A stretch of 61,030 nt of DNA from positions 1 to 61,030 of the forward strand of contig SVMI01000010.1 of the NCBI GenBank assembly GCA_015067495.1. Reading direction: 5' to 3'. Position numbers and translations under genes: made by a program. This DNA is from Oscillospiraceae bacterium (GTDB taxonomy: Bacteria > Bacillota > Clostridia > Oscillospirales > Oscillospiraceae). The notes under the pieces were generated by a model. The model was given only the letters and a program-made list of their open reading frames with translations. It was not told the origin of the DNA and ran no database searches. How positions within the stretch are numbered: position 1 is the stretch's first letter; each line of letters begins with the position of its first letter. Positions 9,556-17,204 of the stretch are shown piece by piece.

Positions 9556-9585
9556 AAAAGCCGCCCCGAGGGGCGGCTTTTTCGT
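9556..9585. terminator. Bidirectional terminator
   Basis: AAAAGCCGCCCC-GAG-GGGCGGCTTTTT, a perfect hairpin with A and T tracts on the two sides, between the convergent membrane protein gene and the XRE gene at 9593. Confidence 0.85.
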
Positions 9586-9592
9586 TCATAAA

Positions 9593-9796
9593 TCACGTAT
9601 CTGGGATAAAAAGGACGATGCTCTCTGCCTGACAGTGCAGGATCGCACACAGACGTTCGAGGGTGTATATCGTAATAGACTTATTGTGCTTGAGGTTGTT
9701 GATGGTTCTTGGATTGATGCCGTGCTTGTTAATCAAAGTATAGGTGGTTTCGCCCTGCTTTTCCATTGTTTTCCATAACGGATCGTATGTAATCAA
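9593..9796 (-). CDS. XRE-family (Cro/CI-type) regulator, 67 aa
   Basis: Small helix-turn-helix repressor-like protein with core TTYTLINKHGINPRTINNLK and a conserved second part ITIYTLERLCAILHC, typical of stand-alone YozG-like regulators (PF13443 type). A TTG start at 9796 is preferred because AAGGGGTGG lies 5 bases upstream and the protein then begins ITYDPLWKTM, as I remember its relatives doing. A GTG three codons upstream has no room for a ribosome site. It diverges from the 78-residue gene at 9899, and a perfect 9-base inverted repeat lies between them, suggesting autoregulation. DNA locally is more AT-rich than its neighbours. Confidence 0.85.
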   Translation of the reverse strand: MITYDPLWKTMEKQGETTYTLINKHGINPRTINNLKHNKSITIYTLERLCAILHCQAESIVLFIPDT

Positions 9797-9813
9797 GAAA
9801 ACCACCCCTTGCT

Positions 9814-9838
9814 CAAAAGATATTGTTATTATCTTTTG
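9814..9838. promoter_or_regulatory. Candidate operator of the XRE regulator
   Basis: CAAAAGATA-N7-TATCTTTTG, perfect 9-base arms, located between the divergent start codons and just upstream of the promoter for the 78-residue gene. Confidence 0.6.
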
Positions 9839-9849
9839 AAAAAAGGTAC

Positions 9850-9878
9850 TTTACTATACTGAAAAAAGTAACTATAAT
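9850..9878 (+). promoter_or_regulatory. Promoter of the 78-aa gene
   Basis: TTTACT, 17 bases, TATAAT; 20 bases before the ATG, which is itself preceded by AAGGAGG. Confidence 0.75.
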
Positions 9879-9898
9879 ATGCAAAAGGAGGGATTTGT

Positions 9899-10135
9899 AT
9901 GGATGATCGAATAAAGGATTTGTACCGTGTTCCCAATATTTGTGAATACGAGAATATCCATTTGGAGACATTGTGCGAGGAATGTGCCATGCTGGAAGAA
10001 AGGGTGCATACGATTGCTCATGCATTATCGGAACAAGAATGCGGGGTGATAGAGGAGTATATCCGCACACGAAATGATTTGGAAGTGGAAACCGTTAAAA
10101 TGGCTCTGCGTTGGGGGAAACAACATTACAAATGA
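9899..10135 (+). CDS. Small acidic helical protein paired with XRE regulator
   Basis: 78 residues, not recognised. It is helical, with pattern LETLCEECAMLEERV ... LSEQECGVIEEYI ... LEVETVKMALRWG. The overall plan (helix, then an LS-x-E turn, then a helix ending in an MxxxxG-type segment) resembles the small proteins at 36084, 38972 and 43101, which also diverge from small regulators, though direct similarity to them is weak. It has a strong promoter and ribosome site and is followed by a terminator, so it is a complete one-gene unit. The setting suggests a partner or target of the XRE protein; a toxin-antitoxin role is possible but unproven. Confidence 0.7.
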   Translation: MDDRIKDLYRVPNICEYENIHLETLCEECAMLEERVHTIAHALSEQECGVIEEYIRTRNDLEVETVKMALRWGKQHYK

Positions 10136-10151
10136 AGTGGATTATGCTGAC

Positions 10152-10177
10152 AAAAGCCGCCCCTCGGGGCGGCTTTT
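10152..10177. terminator. Bidirectional terminator
   Basis: AAAAGCCGCCCC then GGGGCGGCTTTT with a 2-base loop, between the convergent 78-aa gene and dapB. Its stem is nearly identical to the terminator at 9556, so the same element brackets the small XRE module. Confidence 0.85.
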
Positions 10178-10198
10178 GTTATGCAAGGGAGGCTATTT

Positions 10199-10927
10199 TT
10201 ATTTCTTTTCGCCCAGAAGCTCGTCCATGGTGTAAAGACCGGCGGTCTTGCCTTCCATGAAGCGGGCGGCATCCACCGCGCCGTCTGCCAGCATCTGGCG
10301 GCTGCCTGCCTCGTGGCGCAGGGTCAGGGTTTGACTGGCGGTGCAGATGTGAACCTCGTGGATGCCCACCACGTTGCCCATGCGAAGAGATGCAACGCCG
10401 ATCTCATTGGGCTTACGCTTGCCTTCACCGGCACGTCCGCAATACTCGATTGCATCGGGGCGCACCTGACGCAGTGCGTTGAAGATCATGTGGGCGGTAC
10501 CGCTGGGAGCATCCACCTTGCGGTTGTGGTGGACTTCGACGATCTCAATGTCCGCCGTGGGGAACAGCGCAGCAGCCTGCTGGGCAAGACGGCACAGCAC
10601 GGCGATGCCGAGACTCATATTGCCGGAGTAGAAGACGGGCAGAGTCTTTGCCGCGTCGTAGATCAGCTCTTTTTCCTCGGGAGTGTGACCGGTGGTGCCG
10701 ACCACGATGGCGCAGCTGTGCTTTTTTGCGTAGGCAACAACATCCCCGATGGCACTGTGATGGGAGAAGTCGATCAGCATATCGCCGCCCACATCGCCCA
10801 GCTCCTCAAAGGTTCTGCAAATGCCGTTTTCCCCGTCGATGCTGACGCGTCCGACCACCTCGCAGCCCAGAATTTCGTCGATCAGTTTGCCCATGGCGCC
10901 ATTTGCGCCGCAGAGAATTGCTTTCAT
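10199..10927 (-). CDS. dapB: 4-hydroxy-tetrahydrodipicolinate reductase
   Basis: Second step of the diaminopimelate/lysine branch: NAD(P)H-dependent reduction of the DapA product in the cytoplasm. The 242-residue protein has an N-terminal Rossmann motif (CGANGAMGKL), the conserved VVGTTGH motif near residue 80 and the catalytic region EVHHNRKVDAPSGTA with the two histidines and lysine expected of the family. Its ATG overlaps the dapA stop by 4 bases, so the pair is translationally coupled. It is the last gene of a five-gene minus-strand operon and ends at the hairpin at 10152. Confidence 0.97.
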   Translation of the reverse strand: MKAILCGANGAMGKLIDEILGCEVVGRVSIDGENGICRTFEELGDVGGDMLIDFSHHSAIGDVVAYAKKHSCAIVVGTTGHTPEEKELIYDAAKTLPVFYSGNMSLGIAVLCRLAQQAAALFPTADIEIVEVHHNRKVDAPSGTAHMIFNALRQVRPDAIEYCGRAGEGKRKPNEIGVASLRMGNVVGIHEVHICTASQTLTLRHEAGSRQMLADGAVDAARFMEGKTAGLYTMDELLGEKK

Positions 10928-11811
10928 ACTGTTACACCTAACTTTCTCATTTCTTCATACAGCTTGCTGCGGAAGGGCTCTTCCATGGGTGTCAGAGGCA
11001 GACGCAGATTTTCAACGCCGTAGCCCATTGCGGACACCGCAGCCTTCGCGGGGATCGGATTGACCTGACTGAACAGCGCGTTAATGAGCGGCAGCATCTG
11101 CAGCTGCAGCGCAGCGGCTTTTTCGTAATCGCCTGCCTTGACGGCATCGGTCATGGCGACAGCCTGCGCGGGAAGGACGTTACTCAAAACGCTGATCGCA
11201 CCCTTGCAGCCCATGCTCATCATGGGAACAGTCAGGGCATCCTCGCCGGAGTAGATGTCGAGCTTGTCGCCGCACAGCCGCATCGTTTCCAAAAACTGGG
11301 TCATGCTGCCGCTGGCATCCTTGAGACCGCAGATCCGCGGATGCTCTGCCAGCTTGGCGACGGTTGCCGGCAGCAGATTGCAGCCGGTGCGCCCGGGGAC
11401 GTTGTAGAGAATCACGGGAACGGTGGACACGTCTGCCGCTGCCGTGAAATGCTCTATAAGACCCGTTTGGGTAGCCTTGTTGTAGTAGGGTGTCACGATC
11501 AGAACGGCATCCGCTCCTGCTTTGCAGGCATTTTCGGTATTTTCAAGCACGTGGATCGTATGGTTGGTGCCGGTACCGGCGATGACGGGAACACGACCTG
11601 CCACGCGCTTGACCGTGTAACGGATGACGTCGGTCTGCTCCGCCTGCTCGAGGGTAGCACTTTCACCCGTAGTGCCGACGGCGACCAGCGCATCGATGCC
11701 GCTGTGGATTTGAAATTCAATAAAACGCCCAAGCGCATCGTAATCGATGCCGGTTTCGGTCATGGGGGTGACCAGCGCGGTCGCCATGCCGGTGAAGATC
11801 GTCTTTTTCAT
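10924..11811 (-). CDS. dapA: 4-hydroxy-tetrahydrodipicolinate synthase
   Basis: Condenses pyruvate with aspartate semialdehyde, the branch point from the aspartate pathway (asd lies at 29.9 kb) into diaminopimelate and lysine. The 295-residue TIM barrel shows the GTTGESATL motif near residue 47, the tyrosine of the proton relay in ILYNVPGRTG, and the Schiff-base lysine in GLKDASG. The ribosome site AGGAGG precedes the ATG. It is 18 bases after the DUF2461 gene and overlaps dapB by 4 bases. Confidence 0.97.
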   Translation of the reverse strand: MKKTIFTGMATALVTPMTETGIDYDALGRFIEFQIHSGIDALVAVGTTGESATLEQAEQTDVIRYTVKRVAGRVPVIAGTGTNHTIHVLENTENACKAGADAVLIVTPYYNKATQTGLIEHFTAAADVSTVPVILYNVPGRTGCNLLPATVAKLAEHPRICGLKDASGSMTQFLETMRLCGDKLDIYSGEDALTVPMMSMGCKGAISVLSNVLPAQAVAMTDAVKAGDYEKAAALQLQMLPLINALFSQVNPIPAKAAVSAMGYGVENLRLPLTPMEEPFRSKLYEEMRKLGVTV

Positions 11812-11829
11812 GATCGTAACCTCCTTTGG

Positions 11830-12480
11830 TTAGTCCTGATGGATACGAACGAAATAATCGTAAAGGGGAGTGAGCTTTTCAAAAAAGTCCCTGACCCGGT
11901 CGGCAAGTGCCGGACCGAAGGTGTCAGGTCCGAAGTCCTCATGACGGATGCAGCCGATCTGACCCCTCCACGCGAAGTAGGGTGCCAGCTTGGGATTGTC
12001 CGTGGGCTTGGGACGCTTGTAAAGCGAGGCGGAGATGGGCATGCCCACCGCCTTTTCCGTGGAAGCGATCAGCTTCAGAAATTGCTGGGGATGGGCGGAG
12101 ATGGTCTGGCGGAAGCGTTCCAGCACAGCCGGCTTGGGCTGCCAGATGAAGAAGCCGTAGTCAACCCCCTCGGGGTTGATCTCGAAGAACAGGCAGGGAT
12201 GCTCTGCCCACCACTGCACATCCTGCCGGATGCAGATCCAAAGGCTCTCCTTGTAGGGAAGGGGATGGTGCATCCGGGCATCACGGTAGATCCTGCTGAC
12301 CTTCAAAAGCGTGCCGGACTTGTCCACAAAGGGCTGGAATACATGAGCACCCAATGCCTTCGTAGGCTCGTAGAGGGTGTCAACATATTGCTTTTTATGG
12401 GAGAGAAACCACTCCCGGTTGTTGTTCATGCGGATGCCCCAGAGAAAATCGACAGTCTCGGGGCTATAGCCTTGAAACAT
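11830..12480 (-). CDS. DUF2461 family protein
   Basis: 216 residues beginning MFQGYSPETVDFLWGIRMNN, with NNREWFLSHKKQY near residue 20 and a conserved YRDARMHHPLPYK region; these are hallmarks of the DUF2461/TIGR02453 family, whose function is unknown. Soluble, with no signal or membrane segment. It lies between a phosphoesterase gene (25 bases upstream) and dapA (18 bases downstream), so it is co-transcribed with lysine genes, although the family is not usually tied to that pathway. Confidence 0.88.
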   Translation of the reverse strand: MFQGYSPETVDFLWGIRMNNNREWFLSHKKQYVDTLYEPTKALGAHVFQPFVDKSGTLLKVSRIYRDARMHHPLPYKESLWICIRQDVQWWAEHPCLFFEINPEGVDYGFFIWQPKPAVLERFRQTISAHPQQFLKLIASTEKAVGMPISASLYKRPKPTDNPKLAPYFAWRGQIGCIRHEDFGPDTFGPALADRVRDFFEKLTPLYDYFVRIHQD

Positions 12481-12505
12481 GGCAGTATCCTCTTTCTGTT
12501 GAGAA

Positions 12506-13171
12506 TCAGAAGTCAGGCTGCGCCTTCGGACGGGTCTTCCAGATCAGCTGACCGTGGTTTTTGAGGGGATGCTCCCCCTCGGGTATCTCCAGCGTATAGC
12601 GCTCGTAGGCATTGACGATGGTCGTGCCCTCGTACTCGAGAATGCGGGGCTGATCGTGCTGATAGCGCAGATGGACGTGACCGTGGACAAGGTAGGTCGG
12701 ATGGTACTTATCCAGCAGCTCACGAAAAGCCTCGAAGCCCCAATGGGCGGGATCGTCGCTGTCGCCGAGGTTATGCACCGGCGCATGAGTGACCACGATG
12801 TCTACACCGCCGGCACGCCAAAGCTGAAAGCGAAGCTTGCGGATGCGCTGACGCATCTGCTTTTCGGTGTACTGGTGGGGACCGGGGTGGTATTTCCGAC
12901 AGCCACCCAGACCAAGGATGCGGACACCGTTGTAGACCACCAGCTGATCGTCAATACAGTCGCAGCCCTCCGGCGGACGGTGCTTGTAGCCGCCGTCGTG
13001 ATTGCCGTGGACGTACAAAAGGGGGCAGCGTGCCATGGTCACAAGAAAGGAAAGGTATTCCGCCTTCAAATCACCGCAGGAGAGGATCAGGTCGTAATCC
13101 TTGAGCTTGCCGGGCTGGTAGTAGTCCCACAGACCCTGACATTCTTCGTCGGAAAGGGCGAGAATTTTCAC
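12506..13171 (-). CDS. Calcineurin-like metallophosphoesterase
   Basis: 221-residue cytoplasmic phosphoesterase. Visible metal-binding blocks are CGDLKAEYL (about 32), GNHDGG (about 57), VVTHAPVHN (about 128) and HGHVHLRY (about 165). The first block reads LSDEECQ instead of the usual DxH, so one metal ligand appears to differ, which marks a subfamily or altered metal use. The substrate cannot be told; relatives act on nucleotides or phosphodiesters. Its ATG overlaps the upstream stop by 4 bases (ATGA), so it is coupled to the substrate-binding-like gene at 13168. Confidence 0.88.
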   Translation of the reverse strand: MKILALSDEECQGLWDYYQPGKLKDYDLILSCGDLKAEYLSFLVTMARCPLLYVHGNHDGGYKHRPPEGCDCIDDQLVVYNGVRILGLGGCRKYHPGPHQYTEKQMRQRIRKLRFQLWRAGGVDIVVTHAPVHNLGDSDDPAHWGFEAFRELLDKYHPTYLVHGHVHLRYQHDQPRILEYEGTTIVNAYERYTLEIPEGEHPLKNHGQLIWKTRPKAQPDF

Positions 13172-15126
13172 AGCGCACCCTCCTTTTCCATGGGGATCTG
13201 ATCCCGATAGATGCCCAGCTCCCGAACCATCGGCTGGGCGTAAGGCTCAATCTCGTCGAAGGCGGGGATCGTGCCGATCACATTGTCGCACAGCCAGTCC
13301 ATGTAAAGCAGCTCGTCGGGGGAGAGCCTGTGGCTTCCGTTGTTGCGCAGCTTGCCGGATTGGTCATAGATGCGGCGGCGGAAGGGGTCGATCTTACCGC
13401 TCTGTATGGATTGGGTCAGAAGCTTTGCGAGGCTATAAAGACCGCTGGGGAGGGTGTCAGACAGCTGAATGTCGATGACACCGCTGTCCATGCCCCACCA
13501 GTAGTTTACAGCCCGGTGGGCTTCCTCCTCCTTTGCCCAAGAGCCGACCAGCATGGAGTAGATGATGTTTTCGTAGCACCGACCCCAGCGCCAGACGGGA
13601 GAACCCAACGCTTCCCACAGGTTATTGTCGTTGAGATAATACGTGCCGTAGTTGCCGAAGTTCAGATAGGCGGAGTTTTCGGTGGGGGCATCCCGGTTGG
13701 AGATGACATAGATGCCCTTTTCCAGAAATTCCTGCTGGTGCGCGCCCTTCTGACAGGACCAGCGCAGCAGGATCTTTGCCCGGGGATTGGTCAGTTGCGC
13801 GCCCAGCGCAAAGGCGTTGATCGACGCGGGAACGCCGAAGGTGGGGGAGTCGGCAATATAGCCGATGAGGTCGTTTTTGGTCATCGCGCCGGCGAGCGCG
13901 CCGGTGATGAACTTGGCTTCAAAAATACGTCCGTAGTAGGACGGAACACTTGAAAAATGGGTATCGACGGAGCAGTTGAAAAAGCGGACATGGGGGTGCT
14001 TGACCGCTACACGCAGCACGCTGCGGCGCAGCTGAGGGGTAGTGGCGAAGACGACCTCAGCACCCTCGGCAACTGCCTGCTCCAGCAGCTGTTCCGCCAG
14101 CTGGGGGGTGTCGGCGTGGTAGTAATTCCTGACGACCACCTGATTGCCCAGCACCTGCTCCAGATGCCGGCTGCCCTCGTCGTGGGCTTTGATCCATGTG
14201 CTGGTTTCGGGGTCAAGGGGATGCACAAATGCCACGTGCAGATGAGAAGGCGTTCCGTAGAGAAGGCGGCTGAGAAGACCGGGCTTTCCTTCGGTATCCA
14301 CCGGCTCGGTGCGCACCAGTGTGGCATTGGGGTTGGAAACGGAGATGAAATCATTCAGCAGGGAGGAGAGCGTCTTTTGCAGCTCCTTTGCCGACAGCTC
14401 TCCAAGGTCACGGAAGGGGTAGATCTCCAGCCACAGCAGCAGCGCTTCCTCCGGCAGCAGCTTCAGCCGGTCAAGACCGAGGGCACTGTAGGCTTCCCGG
14501 AAGTACTGGTAGTAGGCGGAGAAGGTGCGTTTTTCCCGATCACTCCACTTTTCACCCGGCTCTTTTCCGAGAAAGGACAGCAGCTTTGCGTAGTCACCCG
14601 GCTCCCGAAACTGGATAGAGTAGAGATCGGAGCAGCGGTGGAACTCGATAAATTCGAAGTAGGCCTGCACCCGCTCGCTGTCATCGCGCAGTGGCATGAC
14701 CCGCTTGACAACAGCCGGAATGCGGGTGGCACCCATGTGCCGCAGTACGCTGACCCGCTTGTTGCCCTCCTGCACGTAAAACTCGCCCAGATATTCGTAG
14801 CACAAAATGGGATCCTGAATGCCGTCCCCCAGATGGGCGGCGCAAAGGTTGATCCATTTGGACGCAAATTCACTTTCCTGGGGCAGCAGGGGCAGAAAGC
14901 CGGCACTGAACGCGTTGGTGCGTCCTGCGGATTTGGTGCCGATGATCCGCTCTGCGGGGATCTCCAGTACGCCCATGTCGATCACAGCACCGGTGGGACG
15001 ATCCGCGATGATCTCATCAAGCACCTTGGGATAGGGATCCTTGCCGGCGGCGGTGCGGGATTTGTATTCACGCTGACCCTGACGCAAAGCCAGTACATAT
15101 TCTTCCTGCGCTTCCTGTAAAAACAT
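13168..15126 (-). CDS. BMP-family periplasmic-binding-like protein with ParB-like N-terminal region
   Basis: A 652-residue protein in two parts. Residues about 70-180 resemble a ParB/sulfiredoxin-type nuclease-like domain (DPILCYEYLGEFYVQEGNKR, then VSVLRHMGA). The C-terminal half (about 290-610) is of the basic membrane protein (Bmp/PnrA) ligand-binding type, with VAFVHPLDPETSTW, EVVFATTPQL and AKFITGALAGAMTK. There is no signal peptide or lipobox, unlike normal Bmp lipoproteins, so it is likely cytoplasmic. The ATG at 15126 (AAAGGAT ribosome site) is preferred to a GTG at 15165 that lacks one. First gene of the operon leading to dapB. The domain assignment is from motif reading. Confidence 0.75.
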   Translation of the reverse strand: MFLQEAQEEYVLALRQGQREYKSRTAAGKDPYPKVLDEIIADRPTGAVIDMGVLEIPAERIIGTKSAGRTNAFSAGFLPLLPQESEFASKWINLCAAHLGDGIQDPILCYEYLGEFYVQEGNKRVSVLRHMGATRIPAVVKRVMPLRDDSERVQAYFEFIEFHRCSDLYSIQFREPGDYAKLLSFLGKEPGEKWSDREKRTFSAYYQYFREAYSALGLDRLKLLPEEALLLWLEIYPFRDLGELSAKELQKTLSSLLNDFISVSNPNATLVRTEPVDTEGKPGLLSRLLYGTPSHLHVAFVHPLDPETSTWIKAHDEGSRHLEQVLGNQVVVRNYYHADTPQLAEQLLEQAVAEGAEVVFATTPQLRRSVLRVAVKHPHVRFFNCSVDTHFSSVPSYYGRIFEAKFITGALAGAMTKNDLIGYIADSPTFGVPASINAFALGAQLTNPRAKILLRWSCQKGAHQQEFLEKGIYVISNRDAPTENSAYLNFGNYGTYYLNDNNLWEALGSPVWRWGRCYENIIYSMLVGSWAKEEEAHRAVNYWWGMDSGVIDIQLSDTLPSGLYSLAKLLTQSIQSGKIDPFRRRIYDQSGKLRNNGSHRLSPDELLYMDWLCDNVIGTIPAFDEIEPYAQPMVRELGIYRDQIPMEKEGAL

Positions 15127-15263
15127 AGGCGTATTATCCTTTCTGCAGTCTACAGTTTCATCCACCTATATCATAGCCGTTTTTTGAAAAATTTGCAACA
15201 CCAAATGCAATAAAATGCCCTGCAAAAGGATTATTGTTATGACTCTGCCATAAACAACCGTAA

Positions 15264-15294
15264 CCTTGACAGATCATAGCCGTCAAGGTAGAAT
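15264..15294 (+). promoter_or_regulatory. Promoter of the moxR operon with overlapping inverted repeat
   Basis: TTGACA at 15266, 17 bases, TAGAAT at 15289. CCTTGAC (15264-15270) and GTCAAGG (15282-15288) form a perfect inverted repeat that covers the -35 and the spacer, as an operator would. Confidence 0.65.
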
Positions 15295-15319
15295 AGAAAG
15301 AAAAAAGGAGGGGTTGCGT

Positions 15320-16279
15320 ATGCAGACCGAAACACGTACATCCGAAATCAAAACGCAGGCACAGACCGTCCTTGCTCAGGTGCGGAAGGTGGTTGTGGGC
15401 AAAGATCGGGCGCTTCTGTCTGTGCTTGCCACCATCCTGGCTGGCGGTCATATTCTTTTGGAGGATATTCCGGGCGTGGGCAAGACCACCATGGCAGTTG
15501 CCTTTTCGAAGGTGCTGGGTCTCGGATATAACCGCGTGCAGTTTACGCCGGACGTACTGCCGTCGGACGTGACAGGTTATTCCATCCCCGATCCTGTGAC
15601 CGGGCAGCTGCGTTATCAGCCCGGTGCGGTGCTGTGCAACCTGTTTCTGGCGGACGAGCTGAACCGCGCCACCTCCCGCACCCAGTCTGCTCTTTTGGAG
15701 GCGATGGAGGAGGGGCAGGTGACCGTTGACGGTGTTGCGCACCCGATCCCCAAGCCCTTTGTGGTCATTGCCACCCAGAACCCCACCGGCGCAGCCGGTA
15801 CGCAGATGCTGCCTGACAGCCAGATGGATCGCTTTATGATCCGTCTGAGTCTCGGTTATCCCGATCAGGAGAACGAAAAGCAAATGGTTCTGTCCCGCCG
15901 GGGACAGAATCCCATGGCGCAGCTGAGCAGCATTTTGACGGCTGAAAACCTTCAGGCAATGCAGCAGGAGGTGGCGAATACTCATGTCAGCGAGATCGTG
16001 GTGGACTATGCTGTCCGTCTGATCGCCGCTACCCGTTCCCACGACAAGCTCCTGCGGGGCGCAAGTCCCAGAGCGACCCTTGCGATCGTTTCTCTGGCAC
16101 AGGCTTTGGCGCAGCTCCACGGCAGGGATTATGTCGTACCCCGGGATGTGCAGGACAGCTTCAGCATGGCAGTGGGACACCGTCTGCTGCTGACCACTGC
16201 CGCACAGACCGGCGGTGTCAGCGCCGATGATATTCTGGAGCAGATCGTTAATACGGTAGCTGCACCGAAGCTGAACTGA
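15320..16279 (+). CDS. MoxR-type AAA+ ATPase
   Basis: 319 residues. AAA+ chaperone-like ATPase of the MoxR group, thought to assist assembly or metal loading of partner proteins. Walker A is EDIPGVGKTT (about 51), Walker B LFLADELNRA (about 112), sensor 1 VIATQNPT, and arginine residues sit in SPRATLAI. The start was chosen at ATG 15320 after AAGGAGG, 18 codons inside the longest ORF. It is followed after 4 bases by the DUF58 gene and then a transglutaminase gene, the classic MoxR-DUF58-TGase cluster, probably acting at the membrane or cell wall. Confidence 0.93.
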   Translation: MQTETRTSEIKTQAQTVLAQVRKVVVGKDRALLSVLATILAGGHILLEDIPGVGKTTMAVAFSKVLGLGYNRVQFTPDVLPSDVTGYSIPDPVTGQLRYQPGAVLCNLFLADELNRATSRTQSALLEAMEEGQVTVDGVAHPIPKPFVVIATQNPTGAAGTQMLPDSQMDRFMIRLSLGYPDQENEKQMVLSRRGQNPMAQLSSILTAENLQAMQQEVANTHVSEIVVDYAVRLIAATRSHDKLLRGASPRATLAIVSLAQALAQLHGRDYVVPRDVQDSFSMAVGHRLLLTTAAQTGGVSADDILEQIVNTVAAPKLN

Positions 16280-16283
16280 GCTT

Positions 16284-17204
16284 ATGGCAAGACGTCGAAT
16301 TTTGTATCTGGCAGTTTTGCTGGCTGCCACGGTATTTTACTGGGCATACCAGAAGTGGCTCGCATGGCTGTTTTTGCTGACAGTTCTGTGTCTGCCGGTG
16401 GTGTCGCTGGTGCTGAGTCTGCCGGCACTGTTCAGCCTGCGCATCCAGATGGATTGCCCTACGGTCGTACAGCGGGGCAATGAGGTGTATGCTGCAATTA
16501 CCAACAAGTCATGGTTTTCGGCACCGATGTATCAATGCTTTATCACGGTATTTAAGCCGTTGACCGGGAAATTCTACCGCATCAAGGGTACTGAGGCATT
16601 TCCCACGACCCATTGCGGTAAGCTGATGTGCCACATCGAAAAGGTGGAGGTGTCGGACTATCTGGGACTCTTCCGTTTCCGTTTGGGCACAAACACGACA
16701 GCGCAGATCACCGTCCGCCCCGGCGGGACGGTGGTGACGCAGCTTCCCCAGCTGCAGCGGCAGCTGGCTTCCGGGTGGAAGCCGAAGCCCGGCGGCGGTT
16801 ACGCCGAAAATCACGAGGTGCGCCTTTACCGCCCGGGGGATAATTTGAATCAGATCCACTGGAAGCTCTCCGCAAAAATGGGCGATCTTATGATCCGTGA
16901 GCCAATGATCCCCATGGGACAGAGGGCGGCGGTCGGTCTGTGCCTTTGGGGCTCGGAGGAAGTGCTGGATCTGAAATTCAGCAGACTGATGGGCGTTGGC
17001 GCACATCTGCTGGATGCGGGCATGCCCTTCCGTCTGCACGCAGTCCACGCAGAAGGCACGTCTCAGTATTATATCCGCACGGAAGAAGAGCTGACGGACG
17101 CAGTGGATGAGCTGCTGGGCATGAAGCCCGCCGCAGATGAGTTGGGTGGGGATGATTCCACCCCGGGGATCTACTGGATCGGAGGTGCTGCCGATGGCAA
17201 GTAA
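16284..17204 (+). CDS. DUF58 domain protein
   Basis: 306 residues with two N-terminal transmembrane helices (about 6-24 and 28-50) and a cytoplasmic DUF58/von Willebrand A-like domain. The conserved block EVRLYRPGDNLNQIHWKLSA (about 177-196), with the RxYxPGDxxxxIxWk pattern, defines the family. Partner of the MoxR ATPase encoded 4 bases upstream. The 3' end overlaps the start of the transglutaminase gene by 11 bases. The precise role is unknown; such proteins are proposed to be regulated or assembled by MoxR. Confidence 0.9.
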   Translation: MARRRILYLAVLLAATVFYWAYQKWLAWLFLLTVLCLPVVSLVLSLPALFSLRIQMDCPTVVQRGNEVYAAITNKSWFSAPMYQCFITVFKPLTGKFYRIKGTEAFPTTHCGKLMCHIEKVEVSDYLGLFRFRLGTNTTAQITVRPGGTVVTQLPQLQRQLASGWKPKPGGGYAENHEVRLYRPGDNLNQIHWKLSAKMGDLMIREPMIPMGQRAAVGLCLWGSEEVLDLKFSRLMGVGAHLLDAGMPFRLHAVHAEGTSQYYIRTEEELTDAVDELLGMKPAADELGGDDSTPGIYWIGGAADGK

